This document shows, piece by piece, positions 1 through 8,952 of a DNA stretch of 64,000 nt (position 1 is its first letter; each line of letters begins with the position of its first letter). The DNA is from an uncultured Collinsella sp. (GTDB taxonomy: Bacteria; Actinomycetota; Coriobacteriia; Coriobacteriales; Coriobacteriaceae): the NCBI GenBank assembly GCA_934655755.1, contig CAKUHA010000003.1:62001-126000 (forward strand), read 5' to 3'. Under the pieces are notes generated by a model, which made no database searches, had not been told where the DNA came from, and worked only from the letters and a program-made list of their open reading frames with translations. Position numbers and translations under genes: made by a program.

Positions 1-2
1 TC

Positions 3-863
3 GCGTCTCGTGACTCGCGTATTCATGTCCTGAGTCAGTTTAATTGTGGTGCCGGATCTGCCCGTAATAGGGCTATCGAACTTACCAGGGGCAAGCGCCT
101 AATTTTCATTGATCCAGACGACAAATTTGCCACTGACCATGTGTTTTCCGAATTATTCGATGCCATGGACAAGTCGGGAGCTCTCATCTGTGGCGGCTCT
201 CTTTCATTGTTAAAGCCGTCTGGAAAGATCAAGTCTGAGTTTTCATTCGATGAGTCTTTCTATCATGTTTCTTGCGAGCGCGAAGTGCCTCTCGAGCAGA
301 TTTGGACTGACTACGGTTGGATTCGCTTTATGTACGACTCGTCCCTGTTTGTCGACGGTACAGTTCGCTTCCCTCAACTGAATTGGTATGAAGATCCGGT
401 CTTTTTCTTGCGCGCGGTGAAAAAGGCAGGCGGCTGCAAGATCGTGCCGGTTGACGTGTACCACTATAGGGTCGGCTACAAAGAAACTGAATGGACGGTT
501 GCTAGAGTCAGGGACATGCTTTGGGGCATGGGACACAATCTTGCTGTTGCCGATAGGCTGAAAATGCACGAGTTATACGTGACAATCGTCAATCGATTTA
601 ACCGTGACTACTTAGATGCCATCTTAAAACAGATTAAGGATCCAGGAGTTTATGAACAGCTCGTCGCTATTCAGGCCTCCATCAACCATGGTCTGATAAA
701 TGAGCATTCTGCATACGATGAGCCCTATTACTATCTTTCGCCTTTATATGGAGATCGAAAGAAACGACCTGTTGCTGTTGAGAGGCTTGCCCATAGAATT
801 GCTGAGTCCAAGACGTATGTCTCTGTCCAACGTCTTATTTATAAGTTGACTGGACGCGGCTAA
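3..863 (+). CDS. Glycosyltransferase family 2, 5'-truncated by window edge
   Basis: The frame is open from base 3, so the true start lies upstream of the window. A GTG at 141 would remove the catalytic core and is not the start. The visible N-terminal part has the GT-A pattern: an RNRAIELTRGK stretch followed by IDPDD near 108-122, the usual D-x-D metal/nucleotide-sugar site of inverting GT2 enzymes. The stretch around 380-420 (WYEDPVFFLRAV) fits the conserved 'ED' catalytic-base region. Such enzymes add a sugar to a surface glycan on the cytoplasmic face of the membrane. The gene leads into the licD, cytidylyltransferase and epimerase genes on the same strand. Acceptor and sugar cannot be told from sequence. 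The family call is firm; the start is not visible. Confidence 0.85.
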   Translation, partial: ASRDSRIHVLSQFNCGAGSARNRAIELTRGKRLIFIDPDDKFATDHVFSELFDAMDKSGALICGGSLSLLKPSGKIKSEFSFDESFYHVSCEREVPLEQIWTDYGWIRFMYDSSLFVDGTVRFPQLNWYEDPVFFLRAVKKAGGCKIVPVDVYHYRVGYKETEWTVARVRDMLWGMGHNLAVADRLKMHELYVTIVNRFNRDYLDAILKQIKDPGVYEQLVAIQASINHGLINEHSAYDEPYYYLSPLYGDRKKRPVAVERLAHRIAESKTYVSVQRLIYKLTGRG

Positions 864-907
864 TAATTTTTATCCCGATTGGAAATTGGTAAAGAGGTTG
901 TTTGGTC

Positions 908-1999
908 ATGAAGAATTTTGTTAAGAAACTTCTGCCTGTTTCTTTATCACGCTTTGCGTTACTTTCGAAAGACGTCGAAGATATTAAGGCAAATATGCTA
1001 TCGGCTTCCGAGGCGCGCGGTATTCACGATGAGCTGCATTGGGATATAAGCGTTCAGCTTTTAAATGAAGTTAAAGCACTGAGGGGTGACCTTAAATCCC
1101 ATGACGAGAAGGCTATGCTCTTTGCCTGGGAAGGTTATCGCAAGGAAGGGGAGTCGCTCATCGAAGCCAAAAAGCGCTTCTTCACATCGCTCCCTGCTGC
1201 CACTGGCAGCTTGAGGCTGCTCCAACTTGGATCGGCTAAGTTGCTAGCCGACTTTGACTCGCTGTGCAGGGATAACGACATCCCATATTTCGCTACTTGT
1301 GGAACGTTGCTTGGGGCTGCGCGCCATGGTGGTTTTATCCCTTGGGATGACGATATCGATCTTGGAATGATGCGTGAGGATATTGAGCGTTTGGTTAGTC
1401 TAGTTCAATCTCACGACCGATTCTGTGTCTCAGTAGCTTTTGATGGATTTGTCCAGTGCCGTCAGGTGAGATTCCAATACGCGGACGACTCTATCCCCGT
1501 ATTCTTGGACATTTTTATTTTTGACTGGGCGTCAACCGACAACGTTGAGATCTACGACCAGCAACTTCAAATACGTGAGGCAATGGTCGAACGCATGCGC
1601 AGCGACTCTAGTCTTTCGTCTTGGATTGATAAGTCATGCGTTCCTGCTACTGATCCCAATATGGACATCGCCGATTCTTTATTTTCGAATGCGATAAATG
1701 AGGAAAGGGCAGTCGGTCTTGTGTGTGACAGGAGCGACGCTAAGGCAGTTATCTGGTCAATCGACAACACCGTTGGTGTTGACAATTTCCATTGGGTTTC
1801 GCCGCTAGACGAGATCTTCCCTCTTATCGACCTTGAGTTTGAGGGGATGCAAATCAAGGCGCCCTGCAAGTACATGGAATTGCTAACGAAGCATTATGGC
1901 GACCCTTTTAACCTTCCAAATGATATTGCTTCCCATTTTAAACATACTGATGTTGCTGATAGCGCTACCGCCGGCGCGCTTCGCCAGCTGCTTGGCTAG
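908..1999 (+). CDS. LicD family protein (phosphocholine/phospho-alditol transferase type)
   Basis: The LicD hallmark is clear around residues 127-153: a CGTLLGAARHGGFIPWDDD stretch followed by IDLGM, an acidic metal-binding site of the nucleotidyltransferase-like fold. LicD-family proteins transfer phosphocholine or other phospho-substituents from CDP-activated donors onto teichoic acids and capsular glycans. The next gene encodes a CTP-dependent nucleotidyltransferase, which fits a CDP-linked donor. I prefer ATG 908, with AGAGG about 10 nt upstream, over the in-frame TTG at 902. The first ~110 residues are not recognisable LicD and may be a linker or helical region. The actual substituent (choline, glycerol or ribitol phosphate) is not determinable here. 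Confidence 0.85.
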   Translation: MKNFVKKLLPVSLSRFALLSKDVEDIKANMLSASEARGIHDELHWDISVQLLNEVKALRGDLKSHDEKAMLFAWEGYRKEGESLIEAKKRFFTSLPAATGSLRLLQLGSAKLLADFDSLCRDNDIPYFATCGTLLGAARHGGFIPWDDDIDLGMMREDIERLVSLVQSHDRFCVSVAFDGFVQCRQVRFQYADDSIPVFLDIFIFDWASTDNVEIYDQQLQIREAMVERMRSDSSLSSWIDKSCVPATDPNMDIADSLFSNAINEERAVGLVCDRSDAKAVIWSIDNTVGVDNFHWVSPLDEIFPLIDLEFEGMQIKAPCKYMELLTKHYGDPFNLPNDIASHFKHTDVADSATAGALRQLLG

Positions 2000-2116
2000 C
2001 GCATGCACAAGTTGATTTTTGATTGCAATTTCGAGTGGTCCGTTCGTCTCTGTATGCCATTGAACGGCCTTTAAGTGTTTTGTGACAGCGGTTCGCTTAA
2101 GAGAAAGTAGAGCATC

Positions 2117-2839
2117 ATGGCGATTTGTGCAATCGTTATCGCGGGTGGAGTTGGCTCGCGTATGGGGCAGAAGATTCCTAAACAGTTTATTAATGTGGGG
2201 GAGAAGCCCGTCATTGTTTATACTCTCGAGGCCTTTCAGAACCATCCGCTTGTGGATGCAATCGAGGTTGTTTGCCTGGATGGATGGGAGCAAGTTCTTC
2301 TTGCATATGCGAGGCAATACAAGATTGATAAGTTAAAGTGGATCGTTAAAGGCGGTACTTCGGGTCAAGAGTCTATTCGTAACGGCGTGTACAATCTCGA
2401 GGGTAAACTCTCTGAGGATGATATTTGCATCGTGCACGACGGTGTGCGGCCGATGCTCGATCCCGAGGTAATTACTGACGTCATTCGTGTGGCGCAGAGT
2501 CATGGGAATGCCGTGACAAGTATGCCTTATAACGAGCAGATTTTTATCATTGATGAGGAGGACCCAACCACCACCACGCAGTATATTCCGCGCGAAACGC
2601 TCCGTCGTGTTTCAACCCCACAGGCATACCGTTTCGATCTCCTTGACTCCAAGTATCATGAGGCTTTCGAGAAAGGCGTGGGAATTGACGGGTCTAACTA
2701 CACGAACACGATGATGGTCCAGCTTGGCGTTAGGCTTAACTTTGCCGCTGGTTCTGACAGGAATATTAAGCTCACTACGCCCGAGAACCTTGAATTCTTC
2801 CGCGCATGGGCTGCGGAGAAAGAAGCTCGTGATGAATAG
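2117..2839 (+). CDS. IspD/TarI family cytidylyltransferase
   Basis: This is a 240-residue protein with the IspD/TarI signature: N-terminal IVIAGGVGSRMG (CTP-binding glycine-rich loop), IPKQF just after, a central HDGVRPML segment and a PQAYRFDLL segment. The family transfers CMP from CTP to a phosphorylated polyol, either methylerythritol 4-phosphate (isoprenoid synthesis) or ribitol/alditol 5-phosphate (wall polymer synthesis). Its position between licD and an epimerase gene in a surface-glycan locus argues for a CDP-alditol donor rather than isoprenoid duty, but this is contextual. Its 3' end overlaps the next gene by 8 nt, so the two are probably translationally coupled. An in-frame housekeeping IspD elsewhere in the genome would support the TarI-like role. 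Confidence 0.8.
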   Translation: MAICAIVIAGGVGSRMGQKIPKQFINVGEKPVIVYTLEAFQNHPLVDAIEVVCLDGWEQVLLAYARQYKIDKLKWIVKGGTSGQESIRNGVYNLEGKLSEDDICIVHDGVRPMLDPEVITDVIRVAQSHGNAVTSMPYNEQIFIIDEEDPTTTTQYIPRETLRRVSTPQAYRFDLLDSKYHEAFEKGVGIDGSNYTNTMMVQLGVRLNFAAGSDRNIKLTTPENLEFFRAWAAEKEARDE

Positions 2840-3899
2840 ATTGGCCTGCACTGAATACGTTGCCGATCTTGATGCCGTGTGCAATCTCGATCTTCCTTGG
2901 AATGACCTTAAGGAGAAGACGGTTGTTGTCTCCGGTGCGACCGGAATGATTGGTGCGTTTTTCATCGATGTTTTGATGCGAAAGAATGAGACGGACGGAT
3001 TGGGCTGCAACGTTGTCGCATTGGGCAGAAGCGCTGAGAAGGCTCGCTTGAGGCTTCCGTACTTTGGTGCGTCTTTCTTTTCATTTGAAGAGGACTCTAT
3101 TGTGACGCCTGGCTATCGCCCCGCCATTTCTGCAGATTACGTCTTGCATTTGGCAAGCTCCACGCATCCGCGGCAGTATTCAACCGATCCAATAGGCACA
3201 ATTCGAGCGAACGTCGATGGACTGCAGAATCTGCTCGAATTCTCTGCCGACAATGGCGCAAGATTACTCTTTGCTTCGTCTGTAGAGATTTACGGTCAGA
3301 ACCGTGGTGATGTTGAGCGCTTTGACGAACGATATTGTGGAAACATTGACTGCAATACATTGCGAGCGTGCTACAACGAATCTAAGCGCCTGGGCGAGGC
3401 AATGTGCCAGGCCTACCGCTCTCAGAGGGGTGTCGAGGCGGTAATTGCACGTATTGCGCGCATTTACGGACCGACGCTTTTGAACGATGACTCTAAGGCC
3501 CTATCGCAGTTTATTCGACGATCGCTTGACGGCGAAGATGTTGTCCTCAAAAGCGATGGGACGCAAAGGTTTTCGTATTTACACGTTGCGGATGCTGTGT
3601 CCGGCTTACTGTACGTGATGTTGCTTGGTATAGATGGCGAGGCATACAATCTTGCCGATACGGGGTCCGATATTTCCTTAAAGGATCTTGCCGGACTTGT
3701 TGCCGGCGTCGGAGGCGTAAGTGTTGTCTTTGATTTGCCCGATGCTCAAGAGGCGGCTGGTTACTCGGTGGCTACATTAGCTCTTATGAACGGTTCAAAG
3801 GCTCAAGGTCTTGGCTGGAGGGCTCGTTATACTATTGCAGATGGTTTGCGGTCGACTGTGCAGCAGATGCGCAAGATGGGTTGGGCGACGTCGGTTTAG
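2832..3899 (+). CDS. NAD-dependent epimerase/dehydratase (extended SDR)
   Basis: The start is ATG 2832, inside the end of the cytidylyltransferase gene, giving 355 residues. A longer reading from 2724 would only duplicate coding sequence of the upstream gene. The Rossmann motif is SGATGMIG (G-x-x-G-x-x-G) near residue 35. A FASSVEIYG strand and CYNESKRLGE follow, supplying the catalytic Y-x-x-x-K pair of extended SDRs, then the RIARIYGP segment typical of sugar-nucleotide epimerases, dehydratases and decarboxylases. It probably remodels a nucleotide sugar or a CDP-polyol precursor for the same glycan as its neighbours. The exact reaction cannot be assigned. Confidence 0.85.
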   Translation: MNRLACTEYVADLDAVCNLDLPWNDLKEKTVVVSGATGMIGAFFIDVLMRKNETDGLGCNVVALGRSAEKARLRLPYFGASFFSFEEDSIVTPGYRPAISADYVLHLASSTHPRQYSTDPIGTIRANVDGLQNLLEFSADNGARLLFASSVEIYGQNRGDVERFDERYCGNIDCNTLRACYNESKRLGEAMCQAYRSQRGVEAVIARIARIYGPTLLNDDSKALSQFIRRSLDGEDVVLKSDGTQRFSYLHVADAVSGLLYVMLLGIDGEAYNLADTGSDISLKDLAGLVAGVGGVSVVFDLPDAQEAAGYSVATLALMNGSKAQGLGWRARYTIADGLRSTVQQMRKMGWATSV

Positions 3900-4044
3900 T
3901 TGCCTTAGAGATTGGCTCGTAGCGAGCCTGTAGCCTAAATCAAAATGCTGCTATGCGCGTTAGACTGCTTTAGCCCGACCGTGGTCCCGAAGCCCCAGGG
4001 TTCGCATGCCGCCCATGGGGTTATCTTAGAAACAGGAAGAACGT

Positions 4045-5886
4045 ATGAACTTTAAACTGGCTAACATAATCTTGCGGGTCGATAAACACGCGGCCATGCA
4101 TCCCGAGCTTTACTATCGCGTGCTTTCTGGTGATGTCTCGTATAACGATGGCATTCATTCACTCCACATCAATGGTAACGTCGATTTTTTGACGTATGTA
4201 AATGGGCTATCTGCAGGCAAATGGCGTCGGTACGCGTCTGTTGGCCGCGTTATCTTGCATATGGCTTTATTTGGCCGAGGCCGGGTTGTCGTTCATGGAG
4301 TGAAATCTAGCGAGCTGGATTCTATCGAGCTTAAATCGACTTCTTTTGAGGGCGACCAGGTTGATGCTTGCGTGCTCAACATTGATATCGATACGACTGG
4401 CTATGACTTAATCGGTTTTATGGTTGAGAGTGATGAGGGCTATTCCGCTGACCTTTTGAGTGCTTCATATCTAACGGATGTTCCTGAGGGCTCAATTAAC
4501 CCGGTCAATCTTGCTCTTTCGACTACTACGTTTAAAAATGAGCAGTACATTCTTCCCAACATCGAGCTCGTCAAAGCCGGCATCTTCAAAGAGGGCGGTC
4601 CGATTCGCGACCACTTCCACATGTTCGTTGTCGACAATGGGCAGACGCTTGATCATACGTCGCTTTCCGATGAATTGGTCACCGTGCTTCCGAATCCCAA
4701 TACGGGCGGTTCGGGAGGCTTTGCGCGCGGAATGATGGCGGCTACCGAAACTCCTGGTCAGTTCACCCATATCATTTTGATGGATGATGATGTCTCCATC
4801 ATGCCCGAAAGCTTGATTCGTACGTTCAATCTTCTCTCTCTTGCTAAGGGTGAATATAAGGACGCCTTTATTAACGGGGCTATGCTCTCAATGGAAGATC
4901 CCACTCGCCAGTATGAGGATGTTTCATATGTGGACGCTTCTGGTATCTATCGTCGCGTAAAAGAAGATCTGAATGTTGGTAAGTTGTCCGATATTCTCGA
5001 AAACGAGCGCACGAGTGTCGAGGTTGAGCAGGCTTACGGAGCTTGGTGGTATAGCTGTATTCCGGTGAAGGCTATCGAAAAGAATGGCCTTCCCATGCCT
5101 TTCTTTATCCGCTGTGACGACGTTGAATTTGGCATGCGCAATAAGCCTGTCTACATGACTATGAATTGCATTTGTGTGTGGCATGCAAGCTTTGAGGGCC
5201 GTTTCCGCGCTTCGGTTGATTGCTACCAGTACTTCCGCAACTTCTTTGCCATGATTGCCCTTGATGATTGCGCTGATGAGAGGATGTTTGTCCTGCGTAT
5301 CCAGCGAGGGGTGCGTCAAAAGTTGCGCGATATGGACTATCAGGCTGCCGAGTTTATTCTTGATGGCTTTGAGGATTATCTTCGCGGCCCCGAGTATCTC
5401 CAGAAGCTTGATGGCGCCGCGACGATGATTGGCAAGGGCAAGCTAAACGAGAAACTGATCCCTGTTTCCGAAATGGCCCCAGAGCTTCTTCGCAGGGCCG
5501 GCGTTACGGAGCAGGTGCTCGCCAACGTTAACTTCGAATCCCATTCTTCGAAATTTATGAAGTATTGGAGATTCATTCCTTACGACAAGCATTATCTCCC
5601 CGATGCCCTGTTGCGCGGGAAGCCCGGCTATGTGGTCAAGAACGGCGGCTGCACGCTTGAGGGTGGCTCGACGCGTTGCAAGACGCTGGTTTTTCTCGAT
5701 CCGACTCGTGAGAAGGGGGCTGTTCGCACGATGGACCGAGCGCGGTTTAAGAGCATTCGCCGCCGAGAGCATGAGCTGATGGGACGCTATCGTAAAGAAG
5801 GCAAGAGCGTCAGGGGGGCATGGAAAGATGCCATGCCGTATATGACTTCGCGAGAGTTCTGGGAACAGTATTTAGGTCTTAAATAG
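4045..5886 (+). CDS. GlfT2-like galactofuranosyltransferase
   Basis: The 613-residue protein has the architecture of GlfT2, the polymerising galactofuranosyltransferase of mycobacteria: an N-terminal beta-rich domain, a central GT-A domain and a helical C-terminal part. Diagnostic elements are MDDDVSI (metal D-x-D, about residue 246), AWWYSCIP, FIRCDDVEFGMR (DD-x-E catalytic region) and VWHASFEGRF (metal-binding His). UDP-galactofuranose would be the donor, and UDP-galactopyranose mutase is encoded about 4.5 kb downstream at 10,417-11,541, which supports the call. AGGAAG lies upstream of ATG 4045. The stop codon falls at the edge of a bidirectional terminator shared with the converging gene. 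The product would be a galactofuran-type wall or capsule polymer. Linkage is unknown. Confidence 0.85.
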   Translation: MNFKLANIILRVDKHAAMHPELYYRVLSGDVSYNDGIHSLHINGNVDFLTYVNGLSAGKWRRYASVGRVILHMALFGRGRVVVHGVKSSELDSIELKSTSFEGDQVDACVLNIDIDTTGYDLIGFMVESDEGYSADLLSASYLTDVPEGSINPVNLALSTTTFKNEQYILPNIELVKAGIFKEGGPIRDHFHMFVVDNGQTLDHTSLSDELVTVLPNPNTGGSGGFARGMMAATETPGQFTHIILMDDDVSIMPESLIRTFNLLSLAKGEYKDAFINGAMLSMEDPTRQYEDVSYVDASGIYRRVKEDLNVGKLSDILENERTSVEVEQAYGAWWYSCIPVKAIEKNGLPMPFFIRCDDVEFGMRNKPVYMTMNCICVWHASFEGRFRASVDCYQYFRNFFAMIALDDCADERMFVLRIQRGVRQKLRDMDYQAAEFILDGFEDYLRGPEYLQKLDGAATMIGKGKLNEKLIPVSEMAPELLRRAGVTEQVLANVNFESHSSKFMKYWRFIPYDKHYLPDALLRGKPGYVVKNGGCTLEGGSTRCKTLVFLDPTREKGAVRTMDRARFKSIRRREHELMGRYRKEGKSVRGAWKDAMPYMTSREFWEQYLGLK

Positions 5887-5923
5887 GAAGAGGTCCGGAT
5901 TAAGTCCGGACCTCTTCTTATTT
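5881..5923. terminator. Bidirectional intrinsic terminator between convergent glycosyltransferase genes
   Basis: A perfect 13-bp stem (5887-5899 with 5905-5917) carries a 5-nt loop. It is flanked by an A-rich stretch on the left and TTATTTT on the right, so a U-tract is produced on both strands. The hairpin overlaps or abuts the stop codons of both converging genes. Confidence 0.9.
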
Positions 5924-6847
5924 TGAATAGGTTTTATAAGCTTGTAGCTCCCACTGCTTACGTTCCACTTTTGCAACTGAGTCGAGGATGAGTCCCGTTG
6001 CTAGACTTAGCCCGCATAGGAACATGAATGAGACGGCAAGCATTGCGGTGGGGAAGCGGGGGACTAGTCCTGTCTGGAAATACTCCACAACAATTGGCAT
6101 TCCGAGGGCAAGGCCTACGATGGCAAAGATGAGCGCAATAAGGCTAAAGAACTTAAGCGGACGATAGTCCTTAAAGAGTGTTCCGATCATTGCGATGACT
6201 TTGATGCCGTCGCTGACCGTGTTGAGCTTGGACACTGAGCCGGCCGGGCGATCGCGATATTCCACCGGCACGTCTTTAATGCGCCAGCGGTGATCGACGG
6301 CATGGATGGAGAGCTCGGTTTCGATCTGGAAGCCTTCGCTCAAAACGGGAAAGGTTTTGACGAAAGGTTTGCTCATGGCTCGGTATCCAGTCATCACGTC
6401 GTCAAAGCTGTAGCCATAAATCCACTTGATCATGGCGCGAACGAGGTTGTTACCAAAGCCGTGAAAGGCTCGTTTATTCTCTTCGGCATAGGTGCCATTA
6501 GAGAGACGGTCGCCAACGGTCATATCCGCTTCGCCGTTAAGGATGGGATTGCAGAGTGACTTGGCGGCTTCGGCGGGGTATGTATCGTCGCCGTCGACCA
6601 TCAAGTAGCACTCGGCATCGATATCACGGAACATTTGGCGGCACACGTTGCCCTTACCTTGCCTGGGTTCATGGCGTACTGTTGCACCGTGTTGTTTTGC
6701 GATTTGCGAAGTATCGTCGGACGAGTTGTTGTCGTAAACGTAGACAATTGCACCGGGCAGCTCTCGATGAAAATCATCAATAACTTTGCCAATCGTCAGC
6801 GCCTCGTTGTAACAGGGGATTATGACGGTGGTATTCGAATAGTCCAT
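5918..6847 (-). CDS. Membrane-anchored GT2 glycosyltransferase (DPM1/polyprenyl-phosphate type)
   Basis: The 309 residues begin with TVIIPCYNEALTIG, followed by YDNNSSDDT and MVDGDDTY (D-x-D near residue 86). This is the GT2 pattern of dolichol/polyprenyl-phosphate mannosyl- or glucosyltransferases. Two hydrophobic segments near the C-terminus (about 232-252 and 266-288) probably anchor it in the membrane, as in ArnC/GtrB-like enzymes that load a sugar onto a lipid carrier. A strong ribosome-binding site (AAGGAGGTCC) precedes the ATG, and TATACT (complement of 6881-6886) is a likely -10. It faces the opposite way from the surrounding glycan genes. The transferred sugar is unknown. Confidence 0.85.
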   Translation of the reverse strand: MDYSNTTVIIPCYNEALTIGKVIDDFHRELPGAIVYVYDNNSSDDTSQIAKQHGATVRHEPRQGKGNVCRQMFRDIDAECYLMVDGDDTYPAEAAKSLCNPILNGEADMTVGDRLSNGTYAEENKRAFHGFGNNLVRAMIKWIYGYSFDDVMTGYRAMSKPFVKTFPVLSEGFQIETELSIHAVDHRWRIKDVPVEYRDRPAGSVSKLNTVSDGIKVIAMIGTLFKDYRPLKFFSLIALIFAIVGLALGMPIVVEYFQTGLVPRFPTAMLAVSFMFLCGLSLATGLILDSVAKVERKQWELQAYKTYSK

Positions 6848-6880
6848 ATAGGACCTCCTTTAATGTCTCAACTGGTCGAA

Positions 6881-6886
6881 AGTATA
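6881..6886 (-). promoter_or_regulatory. Candidate -10 for the membrane GT2 gene
   Basis: TATACT on the minus strand lies 34 nt upstream of the ATG, placing transcription start roughly 25 nt before the gene with a strong SD in between. No convincing -35 is seen. Confidence 0.5.
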
Positions 6887-6965
6887 CCTATCGACTGTCC
6901 CTTTGATTAGATATGGGTTAGTTCTCCAGATTTGTCGCGGTGGGTTATCGCCTGCGCGGGAGGGC

Positions 6966-6971
6966 TATACT
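6966..6971 (+). promoter_or_regulatory. Candidate -10 for the ABC exporter operon
   Basis: TATACT lies 38 nt upstream of the GTG start of the permease gene, with AAGGAG in the resulting leader. The -35 is weak. It is divergent from the promoter of the minus-strand glycosyltransferase. Confidence 0.45.
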
Positions 6972-7008
6972 TTCCACTGTTATGTTTTACGAGACAAGGA
7001 GTTGGTCC

Positions 7009-7854
7009 GTGGCCGACAATCTTGAGAGTCAGAAAGCGGTGGCTAAACCGGCCTCTCACGCTAAAAATGATTTTGAAAAGGACAGGCTTATTCTTAAGCA
7101 GCTTGTCACGAAAGATTTTAAGATTAAATATCGTCGCAGCGTTCTGGGTGTGGCATGGTCCGTCCTCAATCCGCTGTTGATGATGGTTGTAATGTCAATT
7201 GTGTTCTCGACAATCTTCGCACAAGGCCGTAATGGCTCTATTACACCTGAGATGTATCCGCTTTATTTGATTGTCGGCAACGTGACGTTTTCTGTCATGT
7301 CCGAGTCGACGAACCAAGCGCTCATGTCCATTATTTGGGCGTCCTCGTTGCTGAAGAAAGTCAAAGTGCATCGTTGGGTATTCCCGGTGCAGAAGGTACT
7401 GTTCTCGCTCGTCAACTTTGCTTTTTCCTTGGTTGCCGTTGCCTTGGTCATGCTCTGGTTCCATGTAGTTCCTACTTGGCATTTAATTTTGTTGCCGGTT
7501 TGCCTGCTTTTGCTCATGTGCTTCTGCATGGGTTTGGGCATGATGCTGTCAGCATTGGCAGTTTTCTTCCGTGATGTTATGCATCTGTGGAGCGTTGTCA
7601 TTACTGCCTGGATGTATCTGACGCCGATTTTCTGGACGACTGACTTCATTGGCCAGATGGCTCACTGGATTCAGGTGTTGGTGGTCGTGAACCCCATGTA
7701 CAACTATCTCCAGTTTATGCGTGATATCTTCCTGTTTAACACCGTGCCGTCTGCGCTTACCTTTGGTCTGTGCGTTGTTTGGGCCGTTGTTGCTCTTGCC
7801 GTTGGCTATACCGTCTTCCATAAGACCGAGCACAAGTTTATTCTCTACATCTAA
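7009..7854 (+). CDS. ABC-2 type polysaccharide export permease (Wzm/TagG type)
   Basis: This is an integral membrane protein with about six hydrophobic segments (for example VLNPLLMMVVMSIVFSTIF, and the segments around residues 130-170 and at the C-terminus). The N-terminal motif FKIKYRRSVLGVAWSVLNP is characteristic of Wzm/TagG permeases that export lipid-linked polysaccharide or teichoic acid. I choose GTG 7009 because AAGGAG lies 7 nt upstream. The longer in-frame reading from 6940 crosses the promoter region and is not credible. The ATPase partner follows after 12 nt. With the glycan genes around it, this should move the assembled polymer from the cytoplasm to the outer face of the membrane. 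Confidence 0.9.
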   Translation: MADNLESQKAVAKPASHAKNDFEKDRLILKQLVTKDFKIKYRRSVLGVAWSVLNPLLMMVVMSIVFSTIFAQGRNGSITPEMYPLYLIVGNVTFSVMSESTNQALMSIIWASSLLKKVKVHRWVFPVQKVLFSLVNFAFSLVAVALVMLWFHVVPTWHLILLPVCLLLLMCFCMGLGMMLSALAVFFRDVMHLWSVVITAWMYLTPIFWTTDFIGQMAHWIQVLVVVNPMYNYLQFMRDIFLFNTVPSALTFGLCVVWAVVALAVGYTVFHKTEHKFILYI

Positions 7855-7866
7855 GGAGTGCTGTTC

Positions 7867-8634
7867 ATGACTGAATCTGCTATTGATTACAGCAAGCAGC
7901 CCCTTGCTGTTGAGGTCAAAGACGTCACCATGATCTTTAACATGGCGTCTGAGTCGCTTACAAACCTCAAGGAGTACTTTATTAAGCTCGCCAAGCACGA
8001 GCTGTTCTTTGAGGAGTTCCGTGCGCTTAAGCACATTTCGTTTGATGTGCATCGTGGCGAGGTTGTTGGTCTAGTTGGAACCAACGGCTCCGGTAAGTCC
8101 ACGATGCTCAAGATCATCGCTGGCGTTTTGGAGCCCAGCGAGGGTGAGGTTAAGGTCCACGGTAATATTGCACCGCTGATTGAGCTTGGCGCCGGCTTTG
8201 ATCCCGAGCTTACCGCTCGTGAGAACATCTACCTTAACGGTGCGCTGCTTGGATATACCAAGGAGTTTATCGACGCTAGTTTTGACGAGATCATTGAGTT
8301 CGCTGAGCTCAAGGACTTCGTTGATATGCCCTTGAAGAACTTCTCTTCGGGTATGGTCGCGCGTATCGCCTTTGCTATCGCCACGATTACTGAGCCCGAT
8401 ATTTTGATCGTCGATGAGACGCTTTCTGTTGGCGACGTCTTTTTTCAGCAGAAGTGCGAGCGTCGTATTCAGCACTTTATTGAGAGCGGCGACGTCACGG
8501 TTCTGTTCGTTTCTCACTCCATGGAGCAGGTTGAGCGTATTTGCCAGCGTGCTGTATGGATCGAGAAGGGCGACCTGCGCATGGATGGTCCCGTGGACGA
8601 GGTCTGCAAGGCGTACCACGACCAGTTCAAGTAG
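7867..8634 (+). CDS. ABC transporter ATP-binding protein for polysaccharide export (Wzt/TagH type)
   Basis: This is a 255-residue nucleotide-binding protein. Walker A is GTNGSGKST, the signature is NFSSGMVARIAFA, Walker B is ILIVDETLSVGD, and the H-loop is in VLFVSHSMEQV. The order and the NFSSGM signature are typical of the Wzt/TagH/KpsT subgroup. It lacks the long C-terminal carbohydrate-binding domain of some Wzt proteins, so export probably does not depend on recognition of a chain-end cap by this subunit. ATG 7867 has AAGGAG 8 nt upstream; the GTG at 7858 overlaps that SD and is rejected. It forms an operon with the permease. Confidence 0.92.
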   Translation: MTESAIDYSKQPLAVEVKDVTMIFNMASESLTNLKEYFIKLAKHELFFEEFRALKHISFDVHRGEVVGLVGTNGSGKSTMLKIIAGVLEPSEGEVKVHGNIAPLIELGAGFDPELTARENIYLNGALLGYTKEFIDASFDEIIEFAELKDFVDMPLKNFSSGMVARIAFAIATITEPDILIVDETLSVGDVFFQQKCERRIQHFIESGDVTVLFVSHSMEQVERICQRAVWIEKGDLRMDGPVDEVCKAYHDQFK

Positions 8635-8636
8635 GT

Positions 8637-8642
8637 TATAAT
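8637..8642 (+). promoter_or_regulatory. Candidate -10 (TATAAT) for tRNA-Arg(TCT)
   Basis: A perfect TATAAT just after the exporter ATPase stop lies 44 nt before the tRNA. No clear -35 is present. A small hairpin (8661-8676) lies in between. Confidence 0.4.
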
Positions 8643-8686
8643 TTATTGGCCGTGCGAACTGCGTCCGCTTGGACGCGCGGCTTTAT

Positions 8687-8763
8687 GCTCCATTAGCTCA
8701 GTTGGATAGAGCAGGGGACTTCTAATCCCAAGGTCGACGGTTCGAATCCGCCATGGAGCACCA
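8687..8763 (+). tRNA. tRNA-Arg (anticodon TCT)
   Basis: The cloverleaf can be drawn with acceptor GCTCCAT/ATGGAGC, D-stem GCTC/GAGC, anticodon loop CTTCTAA (anticodon TCT) and TTCGAAT in the T-loop. The CCA tail is encoded. An intrinsic terminator follows directly. Confidence 0.95.
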
Positions 8764-8774
8764 TCGAAACAGCA

Positions 8775-8799
8775 GGCCGGGCCATGTGCCCGGCCTTTT
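8775..8799 (+). terminator. Intrinsic terminator after tRNA-Arg(TCT)
   Basis: An 8-bp GC-only stem (8775-8782 with 8788-8795) and CATGT loop are followed by TTTT. Confidence 0.9.
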
Positions 8800-8952
8800 G
8801 CATAAAAATCGGCGCCCCACCGCGGCGTGCTATGGCTTCCTGTCGGGCATGATTCTATGCACCTCGCGGGTCGCCTACGCCATCTGCGCGATGCCCGGGC
8901 GGAGGTAGTGCCGGGTCTTTGCCTTACGGGACGTGTTGACGTGCTATTTTTT

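Noticed and set aside
6940..7008. Upstream start for the Wzm-type permease
   Set aside because: It lies across the candidate promoter and before the SD; GTG 7,009 is correctly spaced.
8810..8940. Small gene or transposase remnant between tRNA-Arg and the AAA ATPase
   Set aside because: No frame longer than a few dozen codons, no SD and no recognisable motif on either strand.
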